DNA from: Methanolinea sp. UBA477
GTDB taxonomy: Archaea > Halobacteriota > Methanomicrobia > Methanomicrobiales > Methanospirillaceae
NCBI GenBank assembly: GCA_002509485.1
Contig: DAWO01000104.1
Location: 1 to 25,179 of the forward strand
Direction of reading: 5' to 3'
Length of the DNA stretch: 25,179 nucleotides
The translations under genes and the position numbers were made by a program. Under the pieces are notes generated by a model. That model saw only the letters and a list, made by a program, of their open reading frames with translations. It did no database searches and was not told where the DNA came from. Positions 8,911 through 16,475 of this stretch are shown piece by piece. How positions within the stretch are numbered: position 1 is the stretch's first letter; every line of letters starts with the position of its first letter.

Positions 8911-8924
8911 GTTGCTTTATCAAC
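8911..8924. promoter_or_regulatory. Candidate MarR operator GTTG-N6-CAAC, site 1
   Basis: GTTGCTTTATCAAC is an inverted repeat with 4-bp arms and a 6-bp spacer. It lies between the radical SAM operon and the divergent MarR gene, next to the AT-rich block TTAATTATTTAAGG that can act as TATA box. The same layout recurs at 11290 and 15246. Confidence 0.55.
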
Positions 8925-9017
8925 TTTAATTATTTAAGGATTCGTTTCCGGGCATCCTTTTGTATGTGAGATAACTCAGAAGTACTAATAAATAATCAAA
9001 GGGATAGGTTGATAGCG

Positions 9018-9486
9018 ATGGCGGACGATTTCCGGCTTGGAGGGTTGACGTCGTATCTTGTGCGGGCCCAGGCCGCCTACTGTACGGAACGACTCAGGCA
9101 GTACAATATTATGTACCGGGCAGTCCCCCTTCCTCCGTGCACTGTACCGGGAGGATGGCATAAACCAGGAGACACTCGCAAAAAGGCTGCTCTTTAATAA
9201 GGCGACGATCGCCCGTGCGATCGATAAACTGGAATATGCCGGATATGTATCGCGTACCCGGGATGAGTGTGACAGAAAGGCTAACAAAATCTATCTGACA
9301 TCTAATGCGTGGGATATCAAGCCTGCCATGGATCAGATCTCCAATGAATGGAACCTGATCCTCACTTCAGGATTCACTGAAATTGAGAAGATCCTGATCA
9401 AGGAACTGATGAAAACGATTGTCTCAAGCGTCATGTGCGAAATGGAGCAGGAGGACATAACGGTTCTTTCGGAACTTATGAAATGA
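9018..9486 (+). pseudogene. MarR-family transcriptional regulator, single-base frameshift
   Basis: The N-terminal frame starts at ATG 9018 (AGGTTGAT upstream) with MADDFRLGGLTSYLVRAQA and reads to YNIM. It then breaks at about 9114 in ATGTACCGGG. The correct frame resumes as TGQSPFLRALYREDGINQ and continues through the winged helix (LAKRLLFNKATIARAIDKLE, YVSRTRDECDRKANKIYLT) to a stop at 9486. Removing one base gives a 155-residue protein of normal MarR length. It is divergent from the radical SAM operon, with a shared palindrome between them. The break could be a sequencing error, because the rest looks well kept. Confidence 0.8.
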
Positions 9487-9594
9487 AAAATGAGTTCTCT
9501 CGGGGATGCATTGTTGTTTCTGTGAAACCAGAGTAACACCTGTGCATCAGGTGGGCAGCCCAGTCACCTGTGCCCTTCATGTTCTGTATCTTCA

Positions 9595-9610
9595 CCCGGA
9601 ATAATCCGGG
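9595..9610 (-). terminator. GC-rich hairpin after the first DUF169 gene
   Basis: CCCGGA-ATAA-TCCGGG forms a perfect 6-bp stem, 12 bases past the DUF169 stop. There is no long T tract, which archaeal termination normally uses, so a terminator role is weak. Confidence 0.25.
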
Positions 9611-9622
9611 GCTTTTGCGGGA

Positions 9623-10396
9623 TCATTTTTCCAGGTGACGGGGGAACGCTACCTGCGGTCGTTTCACGATAAAGGATGAATCCAGGTTTTTTACCATCCT
9701 GACAGCCATGTCTGCGGGGATCCCCAGCGCCATCATCTCCGGGGGAAGGGAATGATTCTGCGTCGGATCCTCCGGACCCATGAACGCAGTGTCACGCGGC
9801 GTGTTTTCCGCAAGGCCTGCCGGGAACGTGATATAGGTCGAACATGCAGATCCCCCGGGAACAATCACGGGTGAGAACGGATCGTCCCGGTCGAAGTGAA
9901 TGAGGGCCGCCATGTTCCGGATCTGCTCGCCATTACCAAAGCAGCACAGGGACCTGACAGCCAGCCCGGTATCAGGAAGGGTCTCACATGCCTGCACGAT
10001 GAGGTATTTTCCTGGCGGATGGATCGGTCCTGCTGCCAGTGTACATCGTTCGACAAGCTCCGGGCTGGCTTTTAAAAATTCTGCCGCTCCACCGCGGATA
10101 TCTTTCCTGCCGGTCGATACAAAATACTTGATGTCATCGGGCACCGGGATATACCCCGTATGATAAAGTCCGCCGGGACAACAGCCCTCGCTGGTATCGG
10201 CACTGATATAAATCGCTGACACATCCGTATCGCTTGCTATCCGGTACAGGGATACCGCAAAACAGCGGTTCACCTCGGCCAGTCGGGGTACCCCCTGCGG
10301 CAGGACATCAGATCCGTACACTGCAAGGGGACGGGTATTCAGCCGGAATGCTGCCGCAAGCTGCTGTCCGATTTCTCTGAATGATACTGATGCCAT
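9623..10396 (-). CDS. DUF169 family protein, copy A
   Basis: The product is 257 residues. It matches the DUF169 layout as I know it: an N-terminal helical part (FREIGQQLAAAFRL), then RPLAVYG, a CC pair in TSEGCCPGGLYHTGY, the central GPIHPPGKYLIVQACE, and the late conserved block SACSTYITFPAGLAENTPR. The family's function is unknown; the conserved cysteines suggest a cofactor or metal, but this is not shown. The start is put at the second ATG, 7 nt after GAGGTGA; the ATG at 10402 overlaps that site. It follows a flavoprotein gene by about 140 bp. A paralogue lies at 13545-14333 and the two share a nearly identical central tract. Confidence 0.85.
   Translation of the reverse strand: MASVSFREIGQQLAAAFRLNTRPLAVYGSDVLPQGVPRLAEVNRCFAVSLYRIASDTDVSAIYISADTSEGCCPGGLYHTGYIPVPDDIKYFVSTGRKDIRGGAAEFLKASPELVERCTLAAGPIHPPGKYLIVQACETLPDTGLAVRSLCCFGNGEQIRNMAALIHFDRDDPFSPVIVPGGSACSTYITFPAGLAENTPRDTAFMGPEDPTQNHSLPPEMMALGIPADMAVRMVKNLDSSFIVKRPQVAFPRHLEK
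9906..10142. repeat. 237-bp near-identical tract, copy A (inside DUF169 gene A)
   Basis: Aligned without gaps to 13843-14079 (offset 3937), it differs at only one base (10013 T versus 13950 C). Sequence on either side of the tract is clearly more divergent between the copies, which points to gene conversion rather than a single recent duplication. Confidence 0.85.
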
Positions 10397-10537
10397 TTTC
10401 ATATCACCTCATATGTACACATGCAAGATTACCTGTTTCCTTATTGAAATTCAAGAGGGGGGCGCAAATGCCCCACCCGTCTCCGGGCGATCTCTTTCAC
10501 ACATGACCCGCCCAAATTGAGAGGTTAAACGTTATCC

Positions 10538-11216
10538 TCATGGTTTAGTCTCTCCCCTGTCCTTCCAGAACTCGTACTGGAACTGCCATATATCCTTGTT
10601 TGAATTGACCAGATTTTTGAACATTTCCTTCCGTTTCTGGACCCGGGCTTCACCTTCCAGGAACCGTCTCTCCTTTTTTATGGCAAGGACAAGATCACGC
10701 CCAAGGTCATGCGCTTTGCTCATTGCATCAGCAAATGCTTCCGGCCCTTTGGCCAGTGCAACTCCCACACCGCCGATAGGGACAACCCCTAAATCGGTTA
10801 TCACATGGTTGAGGTATTCAACAACTTCCTGTTCTTTGAACCCTCCCGATGTGGAGACTGCATAGCCATATTTTCCAAGACCAGGAAGGGTCATGCAGTG
10901 ATATGAGTTGGCAGACCGGTCGATCCAGCGTTTGAGCTGTGCAGTTACGCTGTCAATATACACCGGTGATCCCAAGACTATGCCATCGGCCATCTTCATT
11001 TTTTCAAGGAGAGAAGCGACATCATCGTCATAGACGCACTCCCCGGTTTCAAAACAGGATAAACAACCGGTACAGAAATTGATGTTCAGTTTACAGATAT
11101 CGATGACTTCCGTTTTTGCTCCCGGCTTCTTTTGCCCCGTCAAGCACGGCCTGCATTAATTTCAGCGTGGTACTCGCCTTTTTTCTGGGACTCCCGTTAA
11201 TTCCGATAATTTTCAT
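10538..11216 (-). pseudogene. Iron-sulfur flavoprotein-like reductase, copy A, single-base frameshift
   Basis: The N-terminal frame MKIIGINGSPRKKASTTLKL (FMN loop) reads to about 11118. It is then lost in an A5 run (TTTTT at 11113-11117 on the plus strand). The other frame continues with AKTEVIDICKLNINF, the Isf-type motif CTGCLSCFETGEC (CX2CX2CX5C), GSPVYIDSVTAQLKRWIDR and a C-terminal helix to GETKP. One base less in the A run restores a 225-residue protein close to copy B (222). GGAGA lies upstream of the ATG. The gene faces a GTTG-N6-CAAC site and is followed by DUF169 copy A. Confidence 0.8.
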
Positions 11217-11287
11217 TTTCTTTGTGTCTCCATTTTGTTTTGGGATTTTCCTCGTTGAACTAACTTTGAAATGGAAGAGATTGGATA

Positions 11288-11919
11288 TTGTTGACTTGGC
11301 AACTAATTTGCAATATAAGTATCGATAAACTTGATCCCGCACCATTCTATGAGAAGGAACTGGACCGCGAGGCAGAGCAGTATATTGTCGATATTGTCCG
11401 GGATTTTCCTAAAAAAACTGAGTTCAGGATTGTCGTTTACCTGCCGGGGGGAATTCCTGCTGTGAAGAAGCTCAGAAAATTCCCGAGTCCATCAGGAATC
11501 ATTTCATGTACCTGGTGCTGATGCAGAAACGGAAATTCCGGGAGATGTGGGTGTACGGGAAATTCGCCATCCTTGTCGGACTGTCGTTCCTTACGGTCGC
11601 GATGATTGCAAGCCAGGTTGTAGCAGACTCCTTCAGCGACTCCCGGCCCGCCCAGCTCATTGCAACAGCCCTCGAGATCCATCTGCTGATGACCGGGCTC
11701 CACTTTCATTTACAGTGGCGATATGTCACCGGTAACCACCGGTTCGTGGATCCTTCACTTTCATCGTTTATCATCAGACGGGGATCTGAAATAACACTCA
11801 TCATTCCGGTATTGTCCTGCGTCGGACTGGTGCTGGCATTTTTGTCCATCCCCTACGGAGTGGTGGTGTATATTCTCGTCCCCCTGCTGTACTATATCCG
11901 GCTGAAAAGGATCCAGTAA
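11288..11919 (+). pseudogene. Frameshifted membrane protein, possibly a two-gene chimera
   Basis: The first frame reads LDPAPFYEKELDREAEQYIV and EFRIVVYLPGG. It is lost at about 11462; a neighbouring frame continues EEAQKIPESIRNHFMYLVLM and KRKFREMWVYGKFAILVGL into a first membrane helix. Adding one base would give about 210 residues. The first half resembles a conserved family with an LDPxPF start and one or two helices. The last 90 residues (HLLMTGLHFHLQWRYVTGNHR, then two more helices) resemble the C-terminal part of TMEM175/DUF1211-type channels. I infer that a deletion may have fused two genes. The only in-frame start near the front is TTG, so the 5' end is uncertain. Confidence 0.5.
11290..11303. 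promoter_or_regulatory. Candidate MarR operator GTTG-N6-CAAC, site 2
   Basis: GTTGACTTGGCAAC has the same arms and spacer as sites 1 and 3 and shares the wider TTGAC...GCAACTAA context with site 3. It lies 74 bp upstream of flavoprotein copy A. The plus-strand side carries a decayed membrane-protein gene where copy B has its MarR gene. Confidence 0.55.
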
Positions 11920-11974
11920 GGAGAGCGTGGTAAAAGAATCCCGGGGGGGAATCTATTCCAGAAAGAGGTTCCGG

Positions 11975-13453
11975 TTACTTCTTTTGAACCGGAACTCCCG
12001 GAACCGGCTGCCGCTTTCCCCGTTTGAGAGACGCGGCGATCCCAAGAAGGCAGAAGATTGTGAAGAGGGCAAATGCAGACTGAAGGCTGCGGATGAACTG
12101 CGAGTAGTATTCCGGGGTTATCTCGACTCTGCCGATAATGAGGGAGAAGAGCATCATCGCAACACCCATCGAAAGCATCTGGCCCACAAGCCGTACCGTC
12201 CCATTCATGCCGGATGCTACCCCGTAGTATCGTTTTTCCACCGAGCTCATGATCGCGTTTGTATTTGGAGAGGAAAACAATCCAAGGCCGACGCCGAGCA
12301 TAACCAGACAGGCAAGCATGTACCACAGGGGGGTTAATTCTGTCAAAAATACCAGAAGGAACAGTCCAAAGGCGGTAAACGCCATTCCTGTCGATGCAAC
12401 GATCTGTGAATCGATCCTGTCGGAGAGCCGGCCGGCAACAGGAGAGACAACCACCATGACAGCCGGCTGGATAATAAGGATCAGCCCTGCCTGCTCCGGT
12501 GAGAACCCCTTGGTATACTGGAGGTCAAGGCTCAACAGGAACGTGACGGCAAACGTCGCGCTGTAGTTGATGAGTGCGGCAAGATTTGAAAACGCGAAGA
12601 TCCGGTTGTGCGTCAGGAGGCGCATGTCGAGAACCGGCATGGGAATTCTCATCTCGTACAGGGCAAAGATGATACCAATGACGGTTCCGGCGGCGATGAG
12701 GGCGATGCCGCTGATGGCAGGGACCAGCGAAAACCCGTACATCGCGCAGACCAGGGCCGATGCGTAGATGATTGACCCGATGAGATCGAAACGCTCACCC
12801 TCGCACTCGGCCCATTCCCCTTCCAGTTTCCACAGGACCAGGAGGCAGATCATAATCCCGATGGGTACGTTGACAAAAAAGATGCTCCGCCACCCGAAGC
12901 TCTCGGTCAGGACGCCTCCTAAAAACGGTCCGATCGTGAGCCCGACATAGACGGCAGTGATGTAGATCCCGAGAGCTCTCCCCCGCTCACCCGGGGGGAA
13001 TACGGAAGTCAGAATGGCGACGCTCGTCCCGAAGATCATGGCACCGCCGAATCCCTGGATGATCCGGACCGCAATGAGCAGGTTGGTGGAAGCGACCATC
13101 GTCATGATAAGGGACGCAAGAGAGAAGACTGCGATCCCATACAAAAAGATCCGTTTTCTCCCGTAGATATCGGCAATCTTTCCGATGGGTACTAAAAAGA
13201 GGGCGGCGGCAAGGAGGTACGCGGTCGCAATCCACGAGAGCATGATCGCGTCCATGTGGAACTCCGCTCCCATCGCCGGCAGTGCGATATTGACCGCTGA
13301 GCCGTCAAACGGGGTAAGAAACCCGGCAAGTACGGCAATCAGCAGCACGATTCGTTTGCCTGCAACGCTCACGGGTTTCGGGGGTACATGGCAGATGGCC
13401 GGCACATCTGTGGTCGTTCCTGGGTCAGTGTCTGATTGTACGATGAGTCTCAC
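11975..13453 (-). CDS. DHA2-family MFS transporter (14 TM, EmrB/QacA type)
   Basis: The product is 492 residues with about 14 membrane helices. Motif A is GKIADIYGRKRIF after the second helix, and the antiporter motif C region is ITAVYVGLTIGPFLGG. An early Asp in LTPFDGSAVNIALP is at the usual helix-1 position. These are drug or metabolite:proton exporters. The only start in frame is GTG at 13453, with an upstream stop close by and a poorly spaced ribosome site, so the N-terminus is uncertain. It lies 91 bp downstream of DUF169 copy B on the same strand. A flavoprotein-DUF169-exporter operon under the divergent MarR gene is therefore likely. Confidence 0.92.
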   Translation of the reverse strand: MRLIVQSDTDPGTTTDVPAICHVPPKPVSVAGKRIVLLIAVLAGFLTPFDGSAVNIALPAMGAEFHMDAIMLSWIATAYLLAAALFLVPIGKIADIYGRKRIFLYGIAVFSLASLIMTMVASTNLLIAVRIIQGFGGAMIFGTSVAILTSVFPPGERGRALGIYITAVYVGLTIGPFLGGVLTESFGWRSIFFVNVPIGIMICLLVLWKLEGEWAECEGERFDLIGSIIYASALVCAMYGFSLVPAISGIALIAAGTVIGIIFALYEMRIPMPVLDMRLLTHNRIFAFSNLAALINYSATFAVTFLLSLDLQYTKGFSPEQAGLILIIQPAVMVVVSPVAGRLSDRIDSQIVASTGMAFTAFGLFLLVFLTELTPLWYMLACLVMLGVGLGLFSSPNTNAIMSSVEKRYYGVASGMNGTVRLVGQMLSMGVAMMLFSLIIGRVEITPEYYSQFIRSLQSAFALFTIFCLLGIAASLKRGKRQPVPGVPVQKK

Positions 13454-13544
13454 TCTCCGGGTGTCGGGTTCAAGTATGATCTTTTCCGTTTAGAATTTTT
13501 ACGCTATGAAATAGCGGGCATCAGCCGTTAAAGCATCGGACCCG

Positions 13545-14333
13545 TCAGTATCCCGGATTCTCTTGTGGTTTGTGGCGGGGAAATGCCACCTGCGGTCTCC
13601 GGATGATGAATGACGAATCCAGGTTTTTCACCATCTTCTCGGCCATCCCTGCTGGAATGCCCAGCGCCATCATCTCCGGGGGAAGGGAATGATTCTGCGT
13701 CGGATCCTGTGGCCCCATGAATGCCGTGTCGCGGGGTGTGTCCTCCGCAAGGCCCGCCGGGAACGTGATAAAGGTCGAACAGGAAGAACCCCACGGGACG
13801 ATGACCGGCGAGAACGGGTCGTCCCGGTCGAAGTGTATGAGTGCCGCCATGTTCCGGATCTGCTCGCCATTACCAAAGCAGCACAGGGACCTGACAGCCA
13901 GCCCGGTATCAGGAAGGGTCTCACATGCCTGCACGATGAGGTATTTTCCCGGCGGATGGATCGGTCCTGCTGCCAGTGTACATCGTTCGACAAGCTCCGG
14001 GCTGGCTTTTAAAAATTCTGCCGCTCCACCGCGGATATCTTTCCTGCCGGTCGATACAAAATACTTGATGTCATCGGGCTCCGGGATATACCCCGTATGA
14101 TAGAGACCTCCCATGCAGCAGCCCTCGCTGGTGTCGGCACTGACATAGATTGCGAAAACCTCTGTCCCCGTTGCCATCCGGTACAGGGAAACAGCAAAAC
14201 AGCGGTTCACCTCGGCCAGTCGGGGTATCCCCTGCGGCAGGACATCAGATCCGTACACCGCAAGAGGACGGGTATTCAGCCGGAATGCGGACTTCAGCCG
14301 TGCCCCTATCTCCCTGAAATCTGTATCTGACAT
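13545..14333 (-). CDS. DUF169 family protein, copy B
   Basis: The product is 262 residues, a close paralogue of the copy at 9623-10396. The same blocks are present: RPLAVYGSDVLPQG, TSEGCCMGGLYHTGY, GPIHPPGKYLIVQACE and SSCSTFITFPAGLAEDTPR. The C-terminus is a little longer (HKPQENPGY). The ATG at 14333 is chosen because AAGGTG lies 8 nt upstream; a GTG nine bases earlier is less likely. About 180 bp separate it from flavoprotein copy B upstream, and the DHA2 exporter follows. Role unknown; the repeated pairing with an Isf-like flavoprotein suggests the two proteins work together (inference). Confidence 0.85.
   Translation of the reverse strand: MSDTDFREIGARLKSAFRLNTRPLAVYGSDVLPQGIPRLAEVNRCFAVSLYRMATGTEVFAIYVSADTSEGCCMGGLYHTGYIPEPDDIKYFVSTGRKDIRGGAAEFLKASPELVERCTLAAGPIHPPGKYLIVQACETLPDTGLAVRSLCCFGNGEQIRNMAALIHFDRDDPFSPVIVPWGSSCSTFITFPAGLAEDTPRDTAFMGPQDPTQNHSLPPEMMALGIPAGMAEKMVKNLDSSFIIRRPQVAFPRHKPQENPGY
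13843..14079. repeat. 237-bp near-identical tract, copy B (inside DUF169 gene B)
   Basis: This is the partner of 9906-10142 with one mismatch over 237 bp. First differences outside are at 13842 (T against G) and 14080 (T against A), after which mismatches become frequent. Confidence 0.85.
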
Positions 14334-14511
14334 AATTACCACACCTTACGCCGCTGCCGCAAGCTCTTTCCAGATCGGGCCGCCGGAAACGCCATCCGTT
14401 GCCTCCTCCACCATCGTATTACTCCGGAGAATTGCCACGGGTTCGTGATCAAGCCGGAGTTTGTCTGCGGGGATACTTTTCATATCAGTCCACTTCCAGA
14501 TTTCAGCCCGC

Positions 14512-15180
14512 TTATTTCATCCAGCCCATCCGGACATACCAGTCATATTCATGGGCAAACTTTTCCTTGTTGTATTTCACAAGCTGGCAGAAGTACTCCC
14601 TTCTCTGCCGGTGAGCCTCGTCCTGTTCAGGATAAGAGATTTCACCACGGATCGACCTGGCCAGCCTCTTCCCGAGCTCACGGGCGTCTTTTTCGGCTTT
14701 CCCAAGCGCTGACGATTCCCTGCCGATTGCAACGCCAATTCCACCCACAACATTTGCACCAAGCGTCATGAGCACCTTGTTCATGTACCCGACAACGTCG
14801 GATTCGCCACTCCCCCCGGCTGTACAGACCGAACAACCAAATTTTCCGGTCAGCATCTGGCAGTGGATGGCATCCGACATCCGGTCAAAGACCGCTTTCA
14901 TCGGCGCGGGGACGGAATCAACATAATTGGGAGCGCCAAGCACAATTCCGTCGGCATTCATCATCCGGTCAAAGAGATCCGGGAAATCATCAAGCAGGGT
15001 ACACTCCCCCTTTGCATAGCAGGTGCCGCAGGCAGTGCAATACCCGATATGTAATGAGTAGATATCCACGAGTTCTGTTTCTGCTCCCTCGTCCTTCGTA
15101 CCAGCCAGCACGGCATTTACCAGCCGGAGGGTATTGCTGTCCTTTCCCTTGGGACTTGCATACAATCCGATAACTTTCAT
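14512..15180 (-). CDS. Iron-sulfur flavoprotein-like reductase, copy B
   Basis: The product is 222 residues and intact. The FMN-binding loop is YASPKGKDSNTL at residues 7-18. The cluster motif CTACGTCYAKGEC has the compact CX2CX2CX5C spacing of archaeal Isf, and GAPNYVDSVPAPMKAVFDR is the second flavin segment. Isf proteins carry FMN and a 4Fe-4S cluster and accept electrons from ferredoxin. The C-terminal tail, rich in Tyr, Trp and basic residues, matches copy A (frameshifted, 10538-11216). GGTGGA lies upstream of the ATG. It is divergent from an intact MarR gene across a region with one perfect and one imperfect GTTG-N6-CAAC repeat, and is probably followed by DUF169 and the exporter in one operon. 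Confidence 0.9.
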   Translation of the reverse strand: MKVIGLYASPKGKDSNTLRLVNAVLAGTKDEGAETELVDIYSLHIGYCTACGTCYAKGECTLLDDFPDLFDRMMNADGIVLGAPNYVDSVPAPMKAVFDRMSDAIHCQMLTGKFGCSVCTAGGSGESDVVGYMNKVLMTLGANVVGGIGVAIGRESSALGKAEKDARELGKRLARSIRGEISYPEQDEAHRQRREYFCQLVKYNKEKFAHEYDWYVRMGWMK

Positions 15181-15201
15181 TCTGTTCCACCTTCCTGAAT
15201 A

Positions 15202-15215
15202 GTTGGATGCCCAAT
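15202..15215. promoter_or_regulatory. Imperfect MarR operator GTTG-N6-CAAT
   Basis: GTTGGATGCCCAAT, 22 bp before the flavoprotein B start, matches the operator pattern except for the last base. It could be a second, weaker binding site at the transcription start of that gene. Confidence 0.3.
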
Positions 15216-15237
15216 AATAACGGATGAACCGATGTCC

Positions 15238-15260
15238 TATAAATAGTTGACTATGCAACT
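15238..15260. promoter_or_regulatory. TATA box plus candidate MarR operator, site 3
   Basis: A TATA box (TATAAATA, about 15238-15245) is directly followed by TAGTTGACTATGCAACTA (15244-15261), whose 6-bp arms are perfect. The core GTTG-N6-CAAC is 15246-15259. The palindrome lies between TATA box and expected start site of the MarR gene and overlaps the opposing promoter, a position that would block both. Confidence 0.6.
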
Positions 15261-15280
15261 AATCTCCGGGGCTGGTAACC

Positions 15281-15742
15281 GTGGGATCAACCGACGAAGA
15301 GACCGTTATCCAGTGGATCCGGGATATTGATGTGCCTGCAGCATTGATCTCGTATACCTATCGTACGGTTCAGAAATCCTTTGCGAGAGAGCTCTCACCG
15401 TACCATATCGGCTGGGGACATTTTGCGATCCTGATGTCCCTTTACGAGACGGAAGGCCGCAGCCAGGACAGTCTTGCATTATCCCGGGGATTTGATAAGA
15501 CGATGATTGCTAAATCCGTTGTGAGACTGGAGGGGGAGGGGTTCGTCCACCGTGTGACTGACCAGGACGATAAGCGGGTGAAACGACTGTATCTTACGGA
15601 AAAAAGCAGAGATCTCCGCCCGGAAATGGAGCGAATCGGTCACAGGATGAATGATTTTTTGTTCAGGGATTTCAGTACCGGGGAATCTGGGATGGCCATG
15701 AAAATCCTGCGGAAGATCGCGCTCAATGCGAGAGAACTCTGA
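15281..15742 (+). CDS. MarR-family transcriptional regulator
   Basis: The product is 153 residues starting at GTG. Winged-helix features are visible: HIGWGHFAILMSLYETEGRS, then SLALSRGFDKTMIAKSVVRLE as the recognition helix region, and the wing VHRVTDQDDKRVKRLYLT. It is divergent from the flavoprotein B-DUF169-exporter operon with a palindromic site between, so it probably represses that operon and itself until a ligand binds (inference). It is related in plan to the frameshifted MarR at 9018-9486. Confidence 0.9.
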   Translation: MGSTDEETVIQWIRDIDVPAALISYTYRTVQKSFARELSPYHIGWGHFAILMSLYETEGRSQDSLALSRGFDKTMIAKSVVRLEGEGFVHRVTDQDDKRVKRLYLTEKSRDLRPEMERIGHRMNDFLFRDFSTGESGMAMKILRKIALNAREL

Positions 15743-15832
15743 CCGGAGAATTTCCTGTGTGGGAGGTCCGGGCCCGTGGAAGAATTATAGTTAAGAACTA
15801 AACATTTACTACAACAAATACCAATTCTATGT

Positions 15833-16475
15833 ATGCCCTGGACTGAACAGATACCAATACAGAGACATATAACCGTAGATGAATTGGAATCGAGAATTAA
15901 AACTCTGGAAAAAGACATTAAAATTCTCAAACGGCTGTATTTTGTGAAGTACCGCTATGAAGGAATGAGTGTGGAAGAGTCTGCACAAAGGGTTGGAATA
16001 ACAAAGAACGAGGGATACATCTGGCAACGCAGGTGGAATGAGAATGGATATGAAGGGATTATTCCCCGGTATGCAGGAGGAAGACCGATGAAACTCTCGC
16101 CAGAAGATTTCACTCAGTTAAAAGAACTGATAAATCAAAAATCCACATGGACAACCGATGAAGTCCGTACGTTGATCCACGAGAAATTCGGTGTTGAATA
16201 TACCCTTAAACAAATTCGGATCATTATGAAGAAAAAGTTGAAGATGGGATATGGAAAACCATTCACTCTTGATTATCGACGGCCTGATGATGCCGAATCT
16301 CTCTTAAAAAAACTTACCTGAAATAAATCCGGGTATGATTATTGGATTTCTGGATGAAACATCTCCACAAACTACGGCAAATACACAGCGACTCTGGCCC
16401 TGTGGTCATCCGACACTGATAAAGAACACCACAAAATTCCGGGCAAATACATCTGGATTTTACTCAATTAACGGA
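15833..16475 (+). pseudogene. IS630-family transposase remnant, frameshifted and 3'-truncated
   Basis: The first frame (15833-16321) has helix-turn-helix domains typical of IS630 N-termini: SVEESAQRVGITKNEGYIWQ, and TWTTDEVRTLIHEKFGVEYT. The frame is lost in an A7 run (16306-16312). The next frame gives the start of the DDE domain with the first catalytic Asp, MIIGFLDETSPQTTANTQRL, and reads to about GFYSING. It then runs straight into an MFS transporter sequence, so the rest of the DDE domain is deleted. It cannot be active. Confidence 0.8.

Noticed and set aside
14346..14484. Small gene on the minus strand between DUF169 B and flavoprotein B
   Set aside because: The ATG at 14484 reads only 11 codons before a stop, and the longer open stretch in the next frame (ending PIWKELAAAA) has no start with a ribosome site. 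It may be a scrap of a former gene, but I cannot support it.
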